Shown piece after piece: positions 38,711-51,790 of a stretch of 64,000 bases of DNA (the stretch's first letter is position 1; each line of letters begins with the position of its first letter). A program made the translations under genes and the position numbers. This stretch comes from Ptiloglossa arizonensis (lineage: Eukaryota; Arthropoda; Insecta; Hymenoptera; Colletidae), in NCBI RefSeq assembly GCF_051014685.1, contig NW_027478527.1, positions 310,001 through 374,000 on the forward strand, given 5' to 3'. The notes beneath the pieces are model-generated. The model was not told where the DNA came from. It did no database searches and saw nothing but the letters and a program-made list of their open reading frames with translations.

Positions 38711-41700
38711 AAATTTTTCGCAATTCTGCTGCTCCAAACGCTTAACCAGAATGGCCCAGGGAAAAAATACACATACCGTTGTAATCTGGCGAGTTTCTAC
38801 TTTCAGACGCAGCAGGAATTTTTGGGTTTGGTCAATCCGTTCGCGAGGTATGGGACTTTGAAGCTAAGAAATGGTTGAGAAGACAACAAATTTTTCGCAA
38901 TTCTGCTGCTCCAAACGCTTAACCAGAATGGGGTAGGGAAAAAATACACATACCGTTGTAATCGGGAGAGTTTCTACTTTCACAAGCAACAGGAATTTTT
39001 GGGTTTGGTCAATCCGTTCGCGAGATATGGGAGTTTGAAGCCAAGAAATTGTAGAGAAGGCAAAAAATTGTTCACAATTCTGCTGCTCCAAACGCTTAAC
39101 CAGAATGGCCTAGGGAAAAAATACACATACCGTTGTAATCGGGCGAGTTTCTACTTTCAGATGCAATAGGAATTTTGGGTTTGGTCAATCCGTTCGCGAG
39201 ATATGGGACTTTGAAGCTAAGAAATGGTTGTGAAGACAACAAATTTTTCGCACTTCTGCTGCTCCAATCGCTTAACCAGAATGCCCTAGGGGAAAAATAC
39301 GCATACCGTTGTAATCGGGCGAGTTTCTACTTTCAGACGCAGCTGGAATTTTGGGTTTGGTCATTCCGTTCGCGAGATATGGGAGTTTGAAGCCAAGAAA
39401 TGGTTGAGAAGGCAAAAAATTTTTCGCAATTCTGCTGCTCCAAACGCTTAACCAGAATGGCCCAGGGAAAAAATACACATACCGTTGTAATCTGGCGAGT
39501 TTCTACTTTCAGACGCAGCAGGAATTTTTGGGTTTGGTCAATCCGTACGCGAGGTATGGGACTTTGAAGCTAAGAAATGGTTGAGAAGACAACAAATTTT
39601 TCGCAATTCTGCTGCTCCAAACGCTTAACCAGAATGGGGTAGGGCAAAAATACACATACCGTTGTAATCGGGAGAGTTTCTACTTTCACAAGCAACAGGA
39701 ATTTTTGGGTTAGGTCAATCCGTTCGCGAGATATGGGAGTTTGAAGCCAAGAAATGGTTGAGAAGGCAAAAAATTTTTCGCAATTCTGCTGCTTCAAACG
39801 CTTAACCAGAATGGCCTAGGGAAAAAATACACATACCGTTGTAATCGGACGAGTTTCTACTTTCAGTTACAATAGGAATTTTTGGATCTGGTCAATCCGT
39901 TCGCGAGATATCGGACTTTGAAGCTAAGAAATGGTTCACAAGACAACAAATTTTTCGCAAATCTGTTGCTCCAAACGCTTAACCAGAATGGCCTAGCCAA
40001 AAAATACGCATACCGTTGTAATCGGGCGAGTTTCTACTTTCAGATGCAATAGGAATTTTGGGTTTGGTCAATCCGTTCGCGAGATATGGGACTTTGAAGC
40101 TAAGAAATGGTTGAGAAGGCAACAAATTTTTCGCACTTCTGCTGCTCCAATCGCTTAACCAGAATGGCCTAGGGAAAAAATACACATACCGTTGTAATCT
40201 GGCGAGTTTCTACTTTCAGATGCAGCAGGAATATTTGGGTTTGGTCAATCCGTTCGCGAGGTATGGGTCTTTGAAGCTAAGAAATGGTTGAGAAGACAAC
40301 AAATTTTTCGCAATTCTGCTGCTCCAAACGCTTAACCAGAATGGGGTAGGGAAAAAATACACATACCGTTGTAATCGGGCGAGGTTCTACTTTCAGATGC
40401 AATAGGAATTTTTGGGTTAGGTCAATCCGTTCGCGAGATATGGGAGTTTGAAGCCAAGAAATGGTTGAGAAGGCAAAAAATTTTTCGCAATTCTGCTGCT
40501 TCAAACGCTTAACCAGAATGGCCTAGGGAAAAAATACACATACCGTTGTAATCGGGCGAGTTTCTACTTTCAGATGCAATAGGAATTTTTGGGTTAGGTC
40601 AATCCGTTCGCGAGATATGGGAGTTTGAAGCCAAGAAATGGTTGAGAAGGCAACAAATTTTTCGCAAATCTGTTGCTCCAAACGCTTAACCAGAATGGCC
40701 TAGCCAAAAAATACGCATACCGTTGTAATCGGGCGAGTTTCTACTTTCAGTTACAATAGGAATTTTTGGGTTCGGTCAATCCGTTCGCGAGATATGGGAC
40801 TTTGAAGGTAAGAAATGGTTGACAAGACAACAAATTTTTCGCACTTCTGCTGCTCCAATCGCTTAACCAGAATGGGGTAGGGAAAAAATACACATACCGT
40901 TGTAATCGGGCGAGTTTCTACTTTCAGATGCAATAGGAATTTTGGGTTTGGTCAATCCGTTCGCGAGATATGGGACTTTGAAGCTAAGAAATGGTTGTGA
41001 AGACAACAAATTTTTCGCACTTCTGCTGCTCCAATCGCTTAACCAGAATGCCCTAGGGGAAAAATACGCATACCGTTGTAATCGGGCGAGTTTCTACTTT
41101 CAGACGCAGCAGGAATTTTGGGTTTGGTCATTCCGTTCGCGAGATATGGGAGTTTGAAGCCAAGAAATGGTTGAGAAGGCAAAAAATTTTTCGCAATTCT
41201 GCTGCTCCAAACGCTTAACCAGAATGGCCCAGGGAAAAAATACACATACCGTTGTAATCTGGCGAGTTTCTACTTTCAGACGCAGCAGGAATTTTTGGGT
41301 TTGGTCAATCCGTTCGCGAGGTATGGGACTTTGAAGCTAAGAAATGGTTGAGAAGACAACAAATTTTTCGCAATTCTGCTGCTCCAAACGCTTAACCAGA
41401 ATGGGGTAGGGAAAAAATACACATACCGTTGTAATCGGGAGAGTTTCTACTTTCACAAGCAACAGGAATTTTTGGGTTTGGTCAATCCGTTCGCGAGATA
41501 TGGGAGTTTGAAGCCAAGAAATTGTAGAGAAGGCAAAAAATTGTTCACAATTCTGCTGCTCCAAACGCTTAACCAGAATGGCCTAGGGAAAAAATACACA
41601 TACCGTTGTAATCGGGCGAGTTTCTACTTTCAGATGCAATAGGAATTTTGGGTTTGGTCAATCCGTTCGCGAGATATGGGACTTTGAAGCTAAGAAATGG

Positions 41701-44700
41701 TTGTGAAGACAACAAATTTTTCGCACTTCTGCTGCTCCAATCGCTTAACCAGAATGCCCTAGGGGAAAAATACGCATACCGTTGTAATCGGGCGAGTTTC
41801 TACTTTCAGACGCAGCTGGAATTTTGTGTTTGGTCATTCCGTTCGCGAGATATGGGAGTTTGAAGCCAAGAAATGGTTGAGAAGGCAAAAAATTTTTCGC
41901 AATTCTGCTGCTCCAAACGCTTAACCAGAATGGCCCAGGGAAAAAATACACATACCGTTGTAATCTGGCGAGTTTCTACTTTCAGACGCAGCAGGAATTT
42001 TTGGGTTTGGTCAATCCGTTCGCGAGGTATGGGACTTTGAAGCTAAGAAATGGTTGAGAAGACAACAAATTTTTCGCAATTCTGCTGCTCCAAACGCTTA
42101 ACCAGAATGGGGTAGGGCAAAAATACACATACCGTTGTAATCGGGAGAGTTTCTACTTTCACAAGCAACAGGAATTTTTGGGTTTGGTCAATCCGTTCGC
42201 GAGATATGGGAGTTTGAAGCCAAGAAATGGTAGAGAAGGCAAAAAATTGTTCACAATTCTGCTGCGCCAAACGCTTAACCAGAATGGCCTAGGGAAAAAA
42301 TACACATACCGTTGTAATCGGGCGAGTGTCTACTTTCAGATGCAATAGGAATTTTTGGGTTAGGTCTATCCGTTCGCGAGATATGGGAGTTTGAAGCCAA
42401 GAAATGGTTGAGAAGGCAACAAATTTTTCGCACTTCTGCTGCTCCAATCGCTTAACCAGAATGCCCTAGGGGAAAAATACGCATACCGTTGTAATCGGGC
42501 GAGTTTCTACTTTCAGACGCAGCAGGAATTTTGGGTTTGGTCATTCCGTTCGCGAGATATGGGAGTTTGAAGCCAAGAAATGGTTGAGAAGGCAAAAAAT
42601 TTTTCGCAGTTCTGCTGCTCCAAACGCTTAACCAGAATGGCCCAGGGAAAAAATACACATACCGTTGTAATCTGGCGAGTTTCTACTTTCAGATGCAGCA
42701 GGAATATTTGGGTTTGGTCAATCCGTTCGCGAGGTATGGGACTTTGAAGCTAAGAAATGGTTGAGAAGACAACAAATTTTTCGCAATTCTGCTGCTCCAA
42801 ACGCTTAACCAGAATGGGGTAGGGAAAAAATACACATACCGTTGTAATCGGGAGAGTTTCTACTTTCACAAGCAACAGGAATTTTTGGGTTTGGTCAATC
42901 CGTTCGCGAGATATGGGAGTTTGAAGCCAAGAAATGGTTGAGAAGGCAAAAAATTTTTCGCAATTCTGCTGCTTCAAACGCTTAACCAGAATGGCCTAGG
43001 GAAAAAATACACATACCGTTGTAATCGGGCGAGTTTCTACTTTCAGATGCAATAGGAATTTTTGGGTTAGGTCAATCCGTTCGCGAGATATGGGAGTTTG
43101 AAGCCAAGAAATTGTTGAGAAGGCAACAAATTTTTCGCAAATCTGTTGCTCCAAACGCTTAACCAGAATGGCCTAGCCAAAAAATACGCATACCGTTGTA
43201 ATCGGGCGAGTTTCTACTTTCAGTTACAATAGGAATTTTTGGGTTCGGTCAATCCGTTCGCGAGATATGGGACTTTGAAGGTAAGAAATGGTTGACAAGA
43301 CAACAAATTTTTCGCACTTCTGCTGCTCCAATCGCTTAACCAGAATGGGGTAGGGAAAAAATACACATACCGTTGTAATCGGGCGAGTTTCTACTTTCAG
43401 ATGCAATAGGAATTTTGGGTTTGGTCAATCCGTTCGCGAGATATGGGACTTTGAAGCTAAGAAATGGTTGTGAAGACAACAAATTTTTCGCACTTCTGCT
43501 GCTCCAATCGCTTAACCAGAATGCCCTAGGGGAAAAATACGCATACCGTTGTAATCGGGCGAGTTTCTACTTTCAGACGCAGCTGGAATTTTGGGTTTGG
43601 TCATTCCGTTCGCGAGATATGGGAGTTTGAAGCCAAGAAATGGTTGAGAAGGCAAAAAATTTTTCGCAATTCTGCTGCTCCAAACGCTTAACCAGAATGG
43701 CCCAGGGAAAAAATACACATACCGTTGTAATCTGGCGAGTTTCTACTTTCAGACGCAGCAGGAATTTTTGGGTTTGGTCAATCCGTTCGCGAGGTATGGG
43801 ACTTTGAAGCTAAGAAATGGTTGAGAAGACAACAAATTTTTCGCAATTCTGCTGCTCCAAACGCTTAACCAGAATGGGGTAGGGAAAAAATACACATACC
43901 GTTGTAATCGGGAGAGTTTCTACTTTCACAAGCAACAGGAATTTTTGGGTTTGGTCAATCCGTTCGCGAGATATGGGAGTTTGAAGCCAAGAAATTGTAG
44001 AGAAGGCAAAAAATTGTTCACAATTCTGCTGCTCCAAACGCTTAACCAGAATGGCCTAGGGAAAAAATACACATACCGTTGTAATCGGGCGAGTTTCTAC
44101 TTTCAGATGCAATAGGAATTTTGGGTTTGGTCAATCCGTTCGCGAGATATGGGACTTTGAAGCTAAGAAATGGTGGTGAAGACAACAAACTTTTCGCACT
44201 TCTGCTGCTCCAATCGCTTAACCAGAATGCCCTAGGGGAAAAATACGCATACCGTTGTAATCGGGCGAGTTTCTACTTTCAGACGCAGCAGGAATTTTGG
44301 GTTTGGTCATTCCGTTCGCGAGATATGGGAGTTTGAAGCCAAGAAATGGTTGAGAAGGCAAAAAATTTTTCGCAATTCTGCTGCTCCAAACGCTTAACCA
44401 GAATGGCCCAGGGAAAAAATACACATACCGTTGTAATCTGGCGAGTTTCTACTTTCAGACGCAGCAGGAATTTTTGGGTTTGGTCAATCCGTTCGCGAGG
44501 TATGGGACTTTGAAGCTAAGAAATGGTTGAGAAGACAACAAATTTTTCGCAATTCTGCTGCTCCAAACGCTTAACCAGAATGGGGTAGGGAAAAAATACA
44601 CATACCGTTGTAATCGGGAGAGTTTCTACTTTCACAAGCAACAGGAATTTTTGGGTTTGGTCAATCCGTTCGCGAGATATGGGAGTTTGAAGCCAAGAAA

Positions 44701-45859
44701 TGGTTGAGAAGGCAAAAAATTTTTCGCAATTGTGCTGCTTCAAACGCTTAACCAGAATGGCCTAGGGAAAAAATACACATACCGTTGTAATCGGGCGAGT
44801 TTCTACTTTCAGATGCAATAGGAATTTTTGGGTTAGGTCAATCCGTTCGCGAGATATGGGAGTTTGAAGCCAAGAAATGGTTGAGAAGGCAACAAATTTT
44901 TCGCAAATCTGTTGCTCCAAACGCTTAACCAGAATGGCCTAGCCAAAAAATACGCATACCGTTGTAATCGGGCGAGTTTCTACTTTCAGTTACAATAGGA
45001 ATTTTTGGGTTCGGTCAATCCGTTCGCGAGATATGGGACTTTGAAGGTAAGAAATGGTTGACAAGACAACAAATTTTTCGCACTTCTGCTGCTCCAATCG
45101 CTTAACCAGAATGGGGTAGGGAAAAAATACACATACCGTTGTAATCGGGCGAGTTTCTACTTTCAGATGCAATAGGAATTTTGGGTTTGGTCAATCCGTT
45201 CGCGAGATATGGGACTTTGAAGCTAAGAAATGGTTGTGAAGACAACAAATTTTTCGCACTTCTGCTGCTCCAATCGCTTAACCAGAATGCCCTAGGGGAA
45301 AAATACGCATACCGTTGTAATCGGGCGAGTTTCTACTTTCAGACGCAGCTGGAATTTTGGGTTCGGTCATTCCGTTCGCGAGATATGGGAGTTTGAAGCC
45401 AAGAAATGGTTGAGAAGGCAAAAAATTTTTCGCAATTCTGCTGCTCCAAACGCTTAACCAGAATGGCCCAGGGAAAAAATACACATACCGTTGTAATCTG
45501 GCGAGTTTCTACTTTCAGACGCAGCAGGAATTTTTGGGTTTGGTCAATCCGTTCGCGAGGTATGGGACTTTGAAGCTAACAAATGGTTGAGAAGACAACA
45601 AATTTTTCGCAATTCTGCTGCTCCAAACGCTTAACCAGAATGGGGTAGGGAAAAAATACACATACCGTTGTAATCGGGAGAGTTTCTACTTTCACAAGCA
45701 ACAGGAATTTTTGGGTTTGGTCAATCCGTTCGCGAGATATGGGAGTTTGAAGCCAAGAAATTGTAGAGAAGGCAAAAAATTGTTCACAATTCTGCTGCTC
45801 CAAACGCTTAACCAGAATGGCCTAGGGAAAAAATACACATACCGTTGTAATCGGGCGAG

Positions 45860-48800
45860 TTTCTACTTTCAGATGCAATAGGAATTTTGGGTTTGGTCAA
45901 TCCGTTCGCGAGATATGGGACTTTGAAGCTAAGAAATGGTTGTGAAGACAACAAACTTTTCGCACTTCTGCTGCTCCAATCGCTTAACCAGAATGCCCTA
46001 GGGGAAAAATACGCATACCGTTGTAATCGGGCGAGTTTCTACTTTCAGACGCAGCAGGAATTTTGGGTTTGGTCATTCCGTTCGCGAGATATGGGAGTTT
46101 GAAGCCAAGAAATGGTTGAGAAGGCAAAAAATTTTTCGCAATTCTGCTGCTCCAAACGCTTAACCAGAATGGCCCAGGGAAAAAATACACATACCGTTGT
46201 AATCTGGCGAGTTTCTACTTTCAGACGCAGCAGGAATTTTTGGGTTTGGTCAATCCGTTCGCGAGGTATGGGACTTTGAAGCTAAGAAATGGTTGAGAAG
46301 ACAACAAATTTTTCGCAATTCTGCTGCTCCAAACGCTTAACCAGAATGGGGTAGGGAAAAAATACACATACCGTTGTAATCGGGAGAGTTTCTACTTTCA
46401 CAAGCAACAGGAATTTTTGGGTTTGGTCAATCCGTTCGCGAGATATGGGAGTTTGAAGCCAAGAAATGGTAGAGAAGGCAAAAAATTGTTCACAATTCTG
46501 CTGCGCCAAACGCTTAACCAGAATGGCCTAGGGAAAAAATACACATACCGTTGTAATCGGGCGAGGTTCTACTTTCAGATGCAATAGGAATTTTTGGGTT
46601 AGGTCAATCTGTTCGCGAGATATGGGAGTTTGAAGCCAAGAAATGGTTGAGAAGGCAACAAATTTTTCGCAAATCTGTTGCTCCAAACGCTTAACCAGAA
46701 TGGCCTAGCCAAAAAATACGCATACCGTTGTAATCGGGCGAGTTTCTACTTTCAGTTACAATAGGAATTATTGGGTTCGGTCAATCCGTTCGCGAGATAT
46801 GGGACTTTGAAGGTAAGAAATGGTTGACAAGACAACAAATTTTTCGCACTTCTGCTGCTCCAAACGCTTATCCAGAATGGGGTAGGGAAAAAATACACAT
46901 ACCGTTGTAATCGGGCGAGTTTCTACTTTCAGATGCAATAGGAATTTTTGGGTTAGGTCAATCCGTTCGCGAGATATGGGAGTTTGAAGCCAAAAAATGG
47001 TTGAGAAGGCAAAAAATTTTTCGCAATTCTGCTGCTCCAAACGCTTAACCAGAATGGCCTAGGGAAAAAATACACATACCGTTGTAATCGGGCGAGTTTC
47101 TACTTTCAGACCCAGAAGGAATTTTTGGGTTTGGTCAATCCGTTCGCGAGATATGGGACTTTGAATCTAAGAAATGGTTGAGAAGAGAACAAATTTTTCG
47201 CAATTCTTCTGCTCCAAACGCTTAACCAGAGTGGGCTAGGGAAAAAATAAACATACCGTTGTAATCGGTAGAGATTCTACTTTCACAAACAACAGGAATT
47301 TTTGGGTTTGGTCAATCCGTTCGCGAGATATGGGAGTTTGAAGCCAAGAAATGGTTGAGAAGGCAAAAAATTTTTCGCAATTCTGCTGCTCCAAACGCTT
47401 AACCAGAATGGCCTAGGGAAAAAATACACATACCGTTGTAATCGGGCGAGTTTCTACTTTCAGATGCAATAGGAATTTTGGGTTTGGTCAATCCGTTCGC
47501 GAGATATGGGACTTTGAAGCTAAGAAATGGTTGTGAAGACAACAAACTTTTCGCACTTCTGCTGCTCCAATCGCTTAACCAGAATGCCCTAGGGGAAAAA
47601 TACGCATACCGTTGTAATCGGGCGAGTTTCTACTTTCAGACGCAGCAGGAATTTTGGGTTTGGTCATTCCGTTCGCGAGATATGGGAGTTTGAAGCCAAG
47701 AAATGGTTGAGAAGGCAAAAAATTTTTCGCAATTCTGCTGCTCCAAACGCTTAACCAGAATGGCCCAGGGAAAAAATACACATACCGTTGTAATCTGGCG
47801 AGTTTCTACTTTCAGACGCAGCAGGAATTTTTGGGTTTGGTCAATCCGTTCGCGAGGTATGGGACTTTGAAGCTAAGAAATGGTTGAGAAGACAACAAAT
47901 TTTTCGCAATTCTGCTGCTCCAAACGCTTAACCAGAATGGGGTAGGGAAAAAATACACATACCGTTGTAATCGGGAGAGTTTCTACTTTCACAAGCAACA
48001 GGAATTTTTGGGTTTGGTCAATCCGTTCGCGAGATATGGGAGTTTGAAGCCAAGAAATGGTAGAGAAGGCAAAAAATTGTTCACAATTCTGCTGCGCCAA
48101 ACGCTTAACCAGAATGGCCTAGGGAAAAAATACACATACCGTTGTAATCGGGCGAGGTTCTACTTTCAGATGCAATAGGAATTTTTGGGTTAGGTCAATC
48201 TGTTCGCGAGATATGGGAGTTTGAAGCCAAGAAATGGTTGAGAAGGCAACAAATTTTTCGCAAATCTGTTGCTCCAAACGCTTAACCAGAATGGCCTAGC
48301 CAAAAAATACGCATACCGTTGTAATCGGGCGAGTTTTTACTTTCAGTTACAATAGGAATTTTTGGGTTCGGTCAATCCGTTCGCGAGATATGGGACTTTG
48401 AAGGTAAGAAATGGTTGACAAGACAACAAATTTTTCGCACTTCTGCTGCTCCAAACGCTTATCCAGAATGGGGTAGGGAAAAAATACACATACCGTTGTA
48501 ATCGGGCGAGTTTCTACTTTCAGATGCAATAGGAATTTTTGGGTTAGGTCAATCCGTTCGCGAGATATGGGAGTTTGAAGCCAAAAAATGGTTGAGAAGG
48601 CAAAAAATTTTTCGCAATTCTGCTGCTCCAAACGCTTAACCAGAATGGCCTAGGGAAAAAATACACATACCGTTGTAATCGGGCGAGTTTCTACTTTCAG
48701 ACCCAGAAGGAATTTTTGGGTTTGGTCAATCCGTTCGCGAGATATGGGACTTTGAATCTAAGAAATGGTTGAGAAGAGAACAAATTTTTCGCAATTCTTC

Positions 48801-49041
48801 TGCTCCAAACGCTTAACCAGAGTGGGCTAGGGAAAAAATAAACATACCGTTGTAATCGGTAGAGATTCTACTTTCACAAACAACAGGAATTTTTGGGTTT
48901 GGTCAATCCGTTCGCGAGATATGGGAGTTTGAAGCCAAGAAATGGTTGAGAAGGCAAAAAATTTTTCGCAATTCTGCTGCTCCAAACGCTTAACCAGAAT
49001 GGCCTAGGGAAAAAATACACATACCGTTGTAATCGGGCGAG
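45860..49041. repeat. Nested 1,591-bp (9-monomer) tandem duplication
   Basis: 45,860-47,450 recurs as 47,451-49,041. The first copy of the larger block has this interval once. The junction can be placed anywhere in 47,251-47,450, because the two parental positions (34,171-34,370 and 35,762-35,961 in the first copy) are identical over about 200 bp. That pattern is expected for unequal homologous exchange in long shared sequence. Confidence 0.85.
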
Positions 49042-49408
49042 GGTCTACTTTCAGATGCAATAGGAATTTTTGGGTTAGGTCAATCCGTTCGCGAGATATG
49101 GGAGTTTGAAGGCAAGAAATGGTTGAGAAGGCAAAAAATTTTTCGCAATTCTGCTGCTTCAAACGCTTAACCAGAATGGCCTAGGGAAAAAATACACATA
49201 CCGTTGTAATCGGTAGAGTTTCTACTTTCACAAACAACAGGAATTTTTGGGTTTGGTCAATCCGTTCGCGAGATATGGGACTTTGAAGCTAAGAAATGGT
49301 TGAGGAGGCAAAACATTTTTCGCAATTCTGCTGCTCCAAACGCTTAACCAGAATGGCCCAGGGAAAAAATACACATACCGTTGTAATCGGGCGAGTTTCT
49401 ACTTTCAG

Positions 49409-51790
49409 TTACAATAGGAATTTTTGGATCTGGTCAATCCGTTCGCGAGATATGGGACTTTGAAGCTAAGAAATGGTTCACAAGACAACAAATTTTTCGC
49501 ACTTCTGCTGCTCCAATCGCTTAACCAGAATGGCCTAGGGAAAAAATACACATACCGTTGTAATCGGGCGAGTTTCTACTTTCAGATGCAATAGGAATTT
49601 TTGGGTTAGGTCAATCCGTTCGCGAGATATGGGACTTTGAAGCCAAGAAATGGTTGAGAAGGCAACAAATTTTTCGCAATTCTGCTGCTTCAAACGCTTA
49701 ACCAGAATGGCCTAGGGAAAAAATACACATACCGTTGTAATCGGTAGAGTTTCTACTTTCACAAACAACAGGAATTTTTGGGTTTGGTCAATCCGTTCGC
49801 GAGATATGGGAGTTTGAAGCCAAGAAATGGTTGAGAGGGCAAAAAATTTTTCGCAATTCTGCTGCTCCGAACGCTTAACCAGAATGGTCTAGGGAAAAAA
49901 TACACATACCGTTGTAATCGGTAGAGATTCTACTTTCACAAACATCAGGAATTTTTGGGTTTGGTCAATCCGTTCGCGAGATATGGGAGTTTGAAGCCAA
50001 GAAATGGTTGAGAAGGCATAAAATTTTTCGCAATTCTGCTGATCCAAACGCTTAACCAGAATGGCCTAGGGAAAAAATACACATACCGCTGTAGTCGGGC
50101 GAGTGTCTACTTTCAGATGCAATAGGAATTTTTGGGTCAGGTCAATCCGTATGCGAGATATGGGAGTTTGAAGCCAAGAAATGGTTGAGGAGGCAAAAAA
50201 TTTTTCGCAATTCTGCTGCTTCAAACGCTTAACCAGAATGGCCTAGGGAAAAAATACACATACCGTTGTAATCGGGCGAGTTTCTACTTTCAGTTACAAT
50301 AGGAATTTTTGGATCTGGTCAATCCGTTCGCGAGATATGGGACTTTGAAGCTAAGAAATGGTTCACAAGACAACAAATTTTTCGCACTTCTGCTGCTCCA
50401 ATCGCTTAACCAGAATGGCCTAGGGAAAAAATACACATACCGTTGTAATCGGGCGAGTTTCTACTTTCAGATGCAATAGGAATTTTTGGGTTAGGTCAAT
50501 CCGTTCGCGAGATATGGGACTTTGAAGCCAAGAAATGGTTGAGAAAGCAACAAATTTTTCGCAATTCTGCTGCTTCAAACGCTTAACCAGAATGGCCTAG
50601 GGAAAAAATACACATACCGTTGTAATCGGTAGAGTTTCTACTTTCACAAACAACAGGAATTTTTGGGTTTGGTCAATCCGTTCGCGAGATATGGGAGTTT
50701 GAAGCCAAGAAATGGTTGAGAAGGCAAAAAATTTTTCGCAATTCTGCTGCTCCAAACGCTTAACCAGAATGGCCTAGGGAAAAAATACACATACCGTTGT
50801 AATCGGTAGAGATTCTACTTTCACAAACAACAGGAATTTTTGGGTTTGGTCAATCCGTTCGCGAGATATGGGACTTTGAAGCTAAGAAATGGTTGAAAAG
50901 ACAACAAATTTTTCGCAATTTTGCTGCTCCAAACGCTTAACCAGAAAGGCCTAGGGGAAAAATACACATACCGTTGTAACCGGGCGAGTTTCTACTTTCA
51001 GATGCAATAGGAATTTTTGGGTTAGGTCAATCCGTTCGCGAGATATGGGAGTTTGAAGGCAAGAAATGGTTGAGAAGGCAAAAAATTTTTCGCAATTCTG
51101 CTGCTTCAAACGCTTAACCAGAATGGCCTAGGGAAAAAATACACATACCGTTGTAATCGGGCGAGTTTCTACTTTCAGTTACAATAGGAATTTTTGGATC
51201 TGGTCAATCCGTTCGCGAGATATGGGACTTTGAAGCTAAGAAATGGTTCACAAGACAACAAATTTTTCGCACTTCTGCTGCTCCAATCGCTTAACCAGAA
51301 TGGCCTAGGGAAAAAATACACATACCGTTGTAATCGGGCGAGTTTCTACTTTCAGATGCAATACGAATTTTTGGGTTAGGTCAATCCGTTCGCGAGATAT
51401 GGGACTTTGAAGCCAAGAAATGGTTGAGAAAGCAACAAATTTTTCGCAATTCTGCTGCTTCAAACGCTTAACCAGAATGGCCTAGGGAAAAAATACACAT
51501 ACCGTTGTAATCGGTAGAGTTTCTACTTTCACAAACAACAGGAATTTTTGGGTTTGGTCAATCCGTTCGCGAGATATGGGAGTTTGAAGCCAAGAAATGG
51601 TTGAGAAGGCAAAAAATTTTTCGCAATTCTGCTGCTCCAAACGCTTAACCAGAATGGTCTAGGGAAAAAATACACATACCGTTGTAATCGGTAGAGATTC
51701 TACTTTCACAAACATCAGGAATTTTTGGGTTTGGTCAATCCGTTCGCGAGATATGGGAGTTTGAAGCCAAGAAATGGTTGAGAAGGCATA
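49409..51790. repeat. 885-bp HOR in the second 65-monomer copy
   Basis: Counterpart of 36,329-38,710 at 13,080 bp, with the TTACAATAG/GGATCTGG tag at 49,409, 50,294 and 51,179. I saw no difference from the first copy in this stretch, which supports a very recent duplication. Confidence 0.8.

Larger units (their letters stand above)
38711..51790. repeat. 65-monomer tandem duplication, second copy (enlarged to 13,080 bp)
   Basis: From 38,711 to about 47,250-47,450 this matches the first copy at 11,489 bp; from there to about 51,811 it matches at 13,080 bp. The change equals a 1,591-bp internal duplication. The right limit is set by CTGATCC at 51,811 against CTGCTCC at 38,731, exactly where the first copy meets the second. 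So one tandem duplication plus one nested duplication explains the whole 27.2-51.8 kb stretch. Private substitutions noted: CGCAGTTCTG near 42,607, ATTATTGGG near 46,769 and GAGTTTTTAC near 48,336. Confidence 0.9.
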
